Shown: positions 57,842 through 64,000 of the stretch, in pieces
Layout: each line of letters begins with the position of its first letter
Position numbering within the stretch: the stretch's first letter is position 1
Source of the DNA: Teratosphaeria epicoccoides
Taxonomy: Eukaryota > Ascomycota > Dothideomycetes > Mycosphaerellales > Teratosphaeriaceae
Assembly: GCA_021401465.1 (NCBI GenBank)
Contig: JADDMT010000020.1
Location: 186,001-250,000 of the forward strand
Reading direction: 5' to 3'
DNA length: 64,000 nucleotides
Made by a program: the position numbers and the translations under genes
Notes under the pieces: model-generated
What the model saw: the letters and a program-made list of their open reading frames with translations, nothing else
What the model was told of the DNA's origin: nothing
Database searches by the model: none

Positions 57842-60800
57842 ATGACCGGTGTTCCTGCCTCTAGCTAAGCAGGCTACATGCCTGCTCGTATCTAGCATTA
57901 GCTAGGAGAAGGAGAGGACGCCTGTAGCGTCGTAGAGGAAACTAAGGACAAAGAGATAGCGCGCCTAGAGAAAGAGCAGGCAGAGCTAGTAAAAGCATAA
58001 CGCCTATACGATCTACGAGCTAACGTAGCGTAGCGTAAACACATGTAGGTAGCAGGCTTCTAGTAACTAGAAGTAGCCTTAATGGCTTCGATGTAATCAG
58101 CTAACTTGCTAGCTCTAACTATCTGTAACTTAGGTAGCCTACCTCTTAACCTACCCCCTAAGTTCTTAGGGAAGACCTTAAAAGAAGCAAGGACGTTTAT
58201 CTGTTACTTAGATAAGGTATTCGCGTTATTAGGCATAGCCTATAGCGGTTCGCATGTAAGGATCATATACGTAAGCATGTTCTTTAAGGGAGACACGTTA
58301 GACGCCTAGCATAATAGGCATAAAGTAGCTGATTTGGCGCTAGAGTATACATAGGAGATGTTCTGCTAGGAGATAGTAGACGTAGTCGAGGATCCTGCTA
58401 ATTACGGGCTAACCGTAGCCTAGTAGTACGAGACTACTAAGCAAGGCGAGAAGCAAAGTGCTTCCTTATTTGTAGCGTATTTAGCTATACTAGAAGAGTA
58501 GATAGAACTATATACTCCTGCGTAATGTAGGTAGCACCTACTCGTGAAGCTACGAGATACCTTAAGCGAGGCTATTATAGTGTACTATTAGGTACCTAAG
58601 ACTAGGGATGAATTAATCTCCCTAGTAACTCGGATTAAGTAGTTAGGAGTAAGAGGCTTACGTGCTCTACATAAACATACTACTAGCGAGCATTAAAACT
58701 AACGGGACCTAAAGAAGCCTAATAGGGGTAATAGTAAGAAGCCTAGTAGAGACTCTCGAAGGTTAGCGCTACCTACTTAGAGTAGTAGCGGAGTAGCCGA
58801 CAAGAATGACAACTACTACAACTATAGTAAACCTAGCTATTAGGCGCGGGACTATCGTACACTAAAGAGGGAGGTAATAGCCTCTACCTATAAGGTAGAA
58901 ACAGTGTAGCTAGCTAAGGCTTGACGCTATGTCTAAGCCTACCTACCGCATAAGAGGATAGTAGTAGTACGTTAGGCAAGGGCTAGTTACTAGTTAAGGA
59001 GCCTTTCTATAGCCTTGACTAGAAGCGAAGATACTTCGGGACTAGACGTAGCCCTAGTGCCTGCAAAGCGCCTAAATAGCGCTGTTATTATCACAGAAGG
59101 GGACGAAGTTAAGACAGACATGTTACTTGATAACTACGTAGACATTAACGTTATGTCTTAAGCTTACGCATTATAGCATAGGCTTAAGCGAGTCGCAAGC
59201 GTGCCTCTTCCTACTATGGATTCATTCTAGGGGAAGAGAGGCTATTATTATGGCGCGTATTAGCCAAAGATCTGGCTAGTAGACAGTATAGGATATAAGA
59301 AGCATACGTAGAGCATATTCTACGCCTTAGATATACCTAGAGCGCTAGTCTTACTAGGGCGGCCCTAGAGGCGCTAGCAGGCTATAATCATACATAGTGA
59401 CACAGATAAGTAGCGTTATAGTAGCGTACCCTTCGCGGTACGCGTGCTTGACGCTAGGCGTTTCTATTAGTTATTAAAAACCGAATCCTAGGTATTTGTA
59501 GTTACTACTAGTAAAACAGCAGGACTGAAACCTCTTCCTAAGGAGGTCAAGGACTTCGCCGACATGTTTACTAACGAAAAGGACATGACTAAGCCTAGGC
59601 GCGTTAATAGCGTAGAGCATGCTATCACGTTATAAGATAGTAAGAAGCCCCCTTTTCGCCCTCTGTATAATCTGTTAGGAGCAGAGCTAAAACTGCTTTA
59701 GGAATATCTTAATCAGGCCCTCTAGAATAGTTAGATCCGGTGTAGTACTAGCGAGGCAGGTACTCCTATCCTGTTCGTACTAAAGAAGGATAGGACTATG
59801 TGACTATATGTAGATTACTATAGGCTAAACGAGATTTCAGTTAAGGATCGATGCCCCTTGCTACTTATCGATGAGACTCTTACGCGCCTTAGGCGTGTAG
59901 CATAGTTCTCTAAGTTAGACTTAAAGGACGTATACTATAGGATCCCGATCAAGGAAGATGACTACTAGAAGACTACGTTTCGTACGCGCTATAGTTACTT
60001 TAAGTATCTAGTAATGCCTTTTAGGTTAACTAACACTCTAGTAACCTTTTAAGCGTACATTAATCGAGCCCTCGCTAGCCTCGTGGATGTTTGTTACGTA
60101 GTATATTTAGACGATATCCTGATCTATAGCGACTTACGCAAGGAACATACTTAGTACCTACGCCTAGTATTAGAACGGCTGCGAAAATACGCTCTATACA
60201 CTAGCTAAAAGAAGTGCGAGTTCTATACTTACTAGCTAGAGTTCCTAGGCTTCGTCATTAACAGCTTAGGTGTGTTAATAGATAAGAGCAAGCTTAGCGT
60301 AGTAAAGGAGTAGCCTGTACCTAAGACTCTAAAGGAAGTTTAGAGCTTTCTTAGCTTCGCTAACTTCTACTAGAGGTTTTTCAAGAACTATTCCAAAATA
60401 GCGACGCTGCTTACTACTATGGCTAAGGGAAAGGGTAGCCCGTTCCTGTAGGGAGAGGCTAAAGAGGCTGCTTTCCGCATGCTTATAGCAGCCTTTACTA
60501 GTACTCTAATCCTCTAGCATTATGATCCTAAACTTCTAATCAAGATAGAAACAGACGCCTCTAGATTTGCCTTAGGTAGCATTCTCTCCTAGCTTGTCGC
60601 GGGCGAAGACACTACTTGCTAGCACCCTATTACATTCTACTCTTAGAAGTTTACCCTAGTAGAGTAGAACTACGAGACCTATGACTAAGAGCTGTTAGCA
60701 ATTATAGAATGCTTTAAGACGTGGCGCTACTATCTTGAAGGCGCGCCGCAGACTATTCGCGTACTCTCTAACTATAATAACCTTCATGGATTCATAGGCG

Positions 60801-62674
60801 TGAAACAGCTAAACGGCCGCTAAGCTTAGTAGGCTATGTATTTGTCAAGGTTCGATTTTGCTATTAAGCATAATAAGGGAACTAACAACCTAGCTAATAG
60901 GCCTTCTTGTTACGCGGACTACGTACTAACTACGTAGGCGGCAAACACACTCCTCCTAACCCTAAGAAATAAACTGTCATTCTAGGGCTAGGAGGGAGAA
61001 CAAGCTAATAACCCGATTATTAATCGTATCTAGGCTACATGCGTATAGCAGGCAAAGAGCATAGAGCTCCTGCTCTAACCTAGAGAGCACTAACCTATGA
61101 CAACCCTGCTAGCCTTTATTTGCAAGGTAGTAACCTAGGAAGAGTCTCTAGCAAAGGACGTTTTAGAGAACATAGAGACCCTGCTTTACAAGCTACAATT
61201 AGCCTTAGAGCAACCTGAAAGCACTAGCGATAACTAGGAGTACAAGTATAGCGTCTAGTATAAAAGCGATCGCATTTAGGTCCTAAATGATAAAGCATTA
61301 AAGGCGTAACTACTATGCTTGTACTATAATAACCTATTAGCTAGGTACTTTAGGAGAGACTATACTCTCGCCTTGTTATTACAAAAGTACTAGTAGCTAG
61401 ATATTACAAAGGAGGTTAACGAATACGTCCGAACCTGCTACATGTGCTAGATAATAAAGAGTAAGTACTATCGCGGATATAGTAAGGCGCATGCCTTACC
61501 CCTACCTAATAGGCTATAGTAAGAGATTACTATAGACTTTATTACAGATCTGCCTCTAAGCAAGCTCTTTAGGTACATGTATGATGCTATCCTAGTAATT
61601 GTTAATAGGTTCTCTAAGATAGTAATCTTTGTCCTGACTAATAAGACATGTACTAGTATAGAACTAGCGAACCTTATAGTATGCAAAGTCGTATGTCCTT
61701 TTAGCATGCTAGAAGGAGTACTCTTAGATCGTAGCAGTGTCTTTACTAGCTAATACTAGAGTAACTTTACATGCGAAGCGCAACTAAAGCATAAGCTTAG
61801 CATAGCCTTTTATCCGCAAACTAACAGCTAGACTAAGCAGGCAAACTAGACTCTAGAATAATACCTCTGTTATTACTATAATGAGGAACAAAATAACTAG
61901 GCTAGGTTGCTACTACAAGCTAAATATGCGAGTAACGCATACGACAATGCTACTACTAGCATGTTACCTTTCTAGGTAGTATTAGGATTCTAGCCTTCCC
62001 TGACATTAGCGCCTTAGGACGAGTCTGCTAAAGGAAGGGTACTAGCTACTATAGAGCGCGCGTATTAGTTACGCAATGTAACTAAAAGGCTTAAAGAAAA
62101 TTAGCGACAAGTAGTAAACTAGCAGGCAGAGTACTATGACGCGTAGTATAAGCGCCAAGCTTACTCTGTAGGAGATATAGTGCTATTATTAACTAAGAAC
62201 TTGCGACTACTAGTGCTAAAGAGGAAGATAGCAGCCTAATTTGTCGGACTATTTCGCGTGCTAGACATAATAGGCAAATAGGCTTATTACCTAGTACTAC
62301 CTTCCTAGTACTAGATCTACAATGTTTTCTATGTCTCGCTACTTAAGCCTTAGAAGGGCCGAGCAGGCGAAGAGCCTGCCTATCCTATGCCTCTCGCTAA
62401 AGAGGGTAGCGAGTATAAGGTTAAGACTATTAGGGGTACAAGGGCACATAGCAGTATACGCTAATACCTAGTATAGTAGAAGGATTAGCTAGAGGATTAT
62501 AACACCTAGGTTAATAAAGCTAACTACGAGGGCACGAAGGACCTAATTAAAGCATACCTAGCGTAGGAGAGAGGTAAGAAGAGATTAGGCAGAGGACAAA
62601 GGGGAAAGTAAGCCTAGGGGAAACGGCATTATAGGCTACCTATATTTTGGCCCTAGGCAGGGCGCAAAAGCTAA
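57842..62674 (+). pseudogene. Gyp2 chromovirus gag-pol (single frame, about 1611 codons)
   Basis: A second Ty3/gypsy family. One frame (ATG 57842 to TAA 62672-62674) holds gag with a charged, coiled-coil-like start (EIARLEKEQAELVKA) and PPKFLGKTLKEARTF. A zinc knuckle follows in which all four ligands became Tyr (YYNYSKPSYxARDY at 58814-58855, spacing of CX2CX4HX4C). RT has intact YLDD (60104-60115). RNase H, integrase (FITDLPLS first Asp region; third catalytic residue Lys, AAG 61835-61837) and a chromodomain (LEDYNTxVNKANYEGTKDL, about 62460-62560) complete it. Not alignable by eye to Gyp1 outside the conserved motifs. Inactivated by TAG codons. Confidence 0.87.
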
Positions 62675-62724
62675 GCATGCTTGTAGCTAGAGCTGCCTAC
62701 CCCCTAAGAGTGCCTAAATTAGGG

Positions 62725-63803
62725 CTACTTATTACCCTCTACTACTATCTCCGCATTATCCCCTACTACTATGTTCGTATCCTCCTCCGCCTCTATGTCT
62801 TGATTATCGTCAGGGCGACGACCTAGGAGGTCTATAAGGCCCTTACGCTCCTAGTAAGGGGTTAGCAGACGACAATTAGACAGGGAGTATTCACGGGATA
62901 TGCTTACCTCTATCTTGTCATTAAGGTAGGCCTAGAGCCTACTCATGGTAGCGTTAGCGCAAGTAAGATCCGCGTAAGGCACGCGGGCATCTAGGAACTA
63001 TTAGCAGGTTAGCATGCGACGAGCGAACAACAGGCTAGAGGACTTATAGTACAGCTAAGCTTAAAGAGGCCTACTAAGGCCTATGTGTTCTGCTTAGTAG
63101 CGGCGACAGCCTAGCTACTACTACCTGCTAGCGCGGCGCTAGTAGCACGCTTAGCCTTAGCCGTAATAGCAGGGAAGCGCTTAGGTATAGAGTCGCGGTT
63201 ACACTATAGCCTCTATAGATAGTTAGTACCTAAAACCTATGCCTAAGGTATATGACAAATAGGCGGAAAACATGCCTTAAGTAGCAGGCGCTAGTTCGTA
63301 GCAGCATCTAGGAAGGCCCGCTAGGCTACGGCGTAATCCTCGTTAGTAGTATCAGGATCGCGCCTAACACGCTTAGCCTTAGCGTAGGCGCGGAGCACGA
63401 CATTATATTTAGCCGCTATAGCCTAGTTTATAGGGGTACATACGTAGTTACTCTTACTATAGCTACAAGCATAGTTAGTAGTTACAACAAGTAGGAGAAG
63501 TGTAAGCCTCAGGCAGACAAAGAGGCATACTATTTATAAAGCTTCTACTATCCTAACTTAAAGCATGCGTTATATTACCTATACTCTAAAATCAAGTTAA
63601 TAGCGCCCTACGTATGTTTAAAGCAAGCAACATGTACTAGGAAGGCTAATATACTACGCGTAGTACTTGTAGTCGTTAACAAGTAGCTCCTTACTATAAC
63701 CGTAGTAAGAGGAGGGCATAAATTAAGCAGGCTAGGCGCCTGTTAACCTCGTAGGAGTAGCTAGCGTAGCGCTAGTAGCGATCTTAGAACCTTTAGGAGG
63801 CAT
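62725..63803 (-). pseudogene. Gyp2 antisense accessory gene
   Basis: Minus strand, from ATG (complement of 63801-63803) MPPKGSKIATSATLATPTRL to TAG (62725-62727), about 360 codons with at least one net frameshift. The middle is basic (YAKAKRVRRDPDTTNEDYA, AITAKAKRATSAALAG). The C-terminus is acidic (RRPDDNQDIEAEEDTNIVVG). A TATAAAG box lies about 60 bp upstream on the minus strand (near 63857-63866). It is tail-to-tail with gag-pol, only about 50 bp apart, the same arrangement as in Gyp1. No known family recognised; no sequence similarity to the Gyp1 antisense product was seen. Confidence 0.58.
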
Positions 63804-64000
63804 GTTAAAAGGTTAATGTAATAAAGAAAGTCAGGATTACTACATGCGAATAGTAGACTTTATACCTGCGCGCTATTTACGCTACGGAAGCTTCTTGTAG
63901 CTATAAACTCCCTGTTACTACAAGCATCTAGCGCTAGAACTAATTAGAACTAACGAGCGTGTTTGCGGCATACTTTACATAGTGACAAAGAGTCATGTTA
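63640..64000 (-). repeat. Inverted copy of the antisense-gene promoter region (right)
   Basis: Reverse complement of 57205-57600 with scattered transitions, running to the window edge. It contains the promoter, leader and first codons of the Gyp2 antisense gene. Confidence 0.8.

Noticed and set aside
1..64000. CRISPR arrays, bacterial operons, telomere repeats, rRNA
   Set aside because: Nothing with regular direct repeats and spacers, no TTAGGG arrays and no rRNA-like sequence was seen; the content is fungal repeat DNA.

Overview
The window looks like nuclear DNA of a filamentous ascomycete with repeat-induced point mutation (RIP). Most of it is LTR retrotransposon sequence in which CA has become TA (and TG, TA). 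Tryptophan and glutamine codons are turned into TAG/TAA throughout, while reading frames stay colinear for kilobases. No bacterial-style genes, rRNA or tRNA were recognised. One GC-rich island (about 42,290-46,600) has escaped this mutation. A closer taxon cannot be read from the sequence; a RIP-active Pezizomycotina genome is an inference.

Layout. Positions 1-29,064 are a stack of forward-oriented copies of one Ty3/gypsy chromovirus (called Gyp1 here; 360-bp LTRs), apparently inserted into one another. A 766-bp terminal-repeat mini-element (TRIM) and two head-on Copia fragments sit inside the stack. Positions 29,065-31,280 hold the 3' end of another Copia-like element. Two complete Gyp1 copies follow on the minus strand: 32,771-40,939 (target duplication TTCGC) and 47,478-55,612 (target duplication CTTAG). 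The GC-rich island lies between them. From about 57,200 to the end there is a second chromovirus family (Gyp2). The stretches 1-664, 31,281-32,765, 40,945-42,290, 46,600-47,472 and 55,618-57,200 are mutated DNA with no gene I can recognise.

How the parts work together. Gyp1 has a single gag-pol frame of 1,655 codons (gag, zinc knuckle, protease region, reverse transcriptase, RNase H, integrase, chromodomain). Its LTR has a TATA-like box 34 bp upstream of AGAAAGCAG, and the primer-binding site just inside the LTR carries the exact complement CTGCTTTCT. This suggests Tf1/sushi-type self-priming. One Copia fragment instead has a primer site matching an internal piece of initiator tRNA-Met, as in Drosophila copia.

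The most interesting pattern is that four different LTR-element families here (Gyp1, Gyp2 and two Copia families) each seem to carry an extra gene. It lies on the opposite strand, between pol and the 3' LTR, and each has its own TATA-like box upstream of the ATG. In Gyp1 it is 474 codons long and present in every copy that reaches that region. No function is recognised. All copies look dead: besides the stops, the catalytic Glu of the gypsy integrase is Lys in every copy where it can be read.
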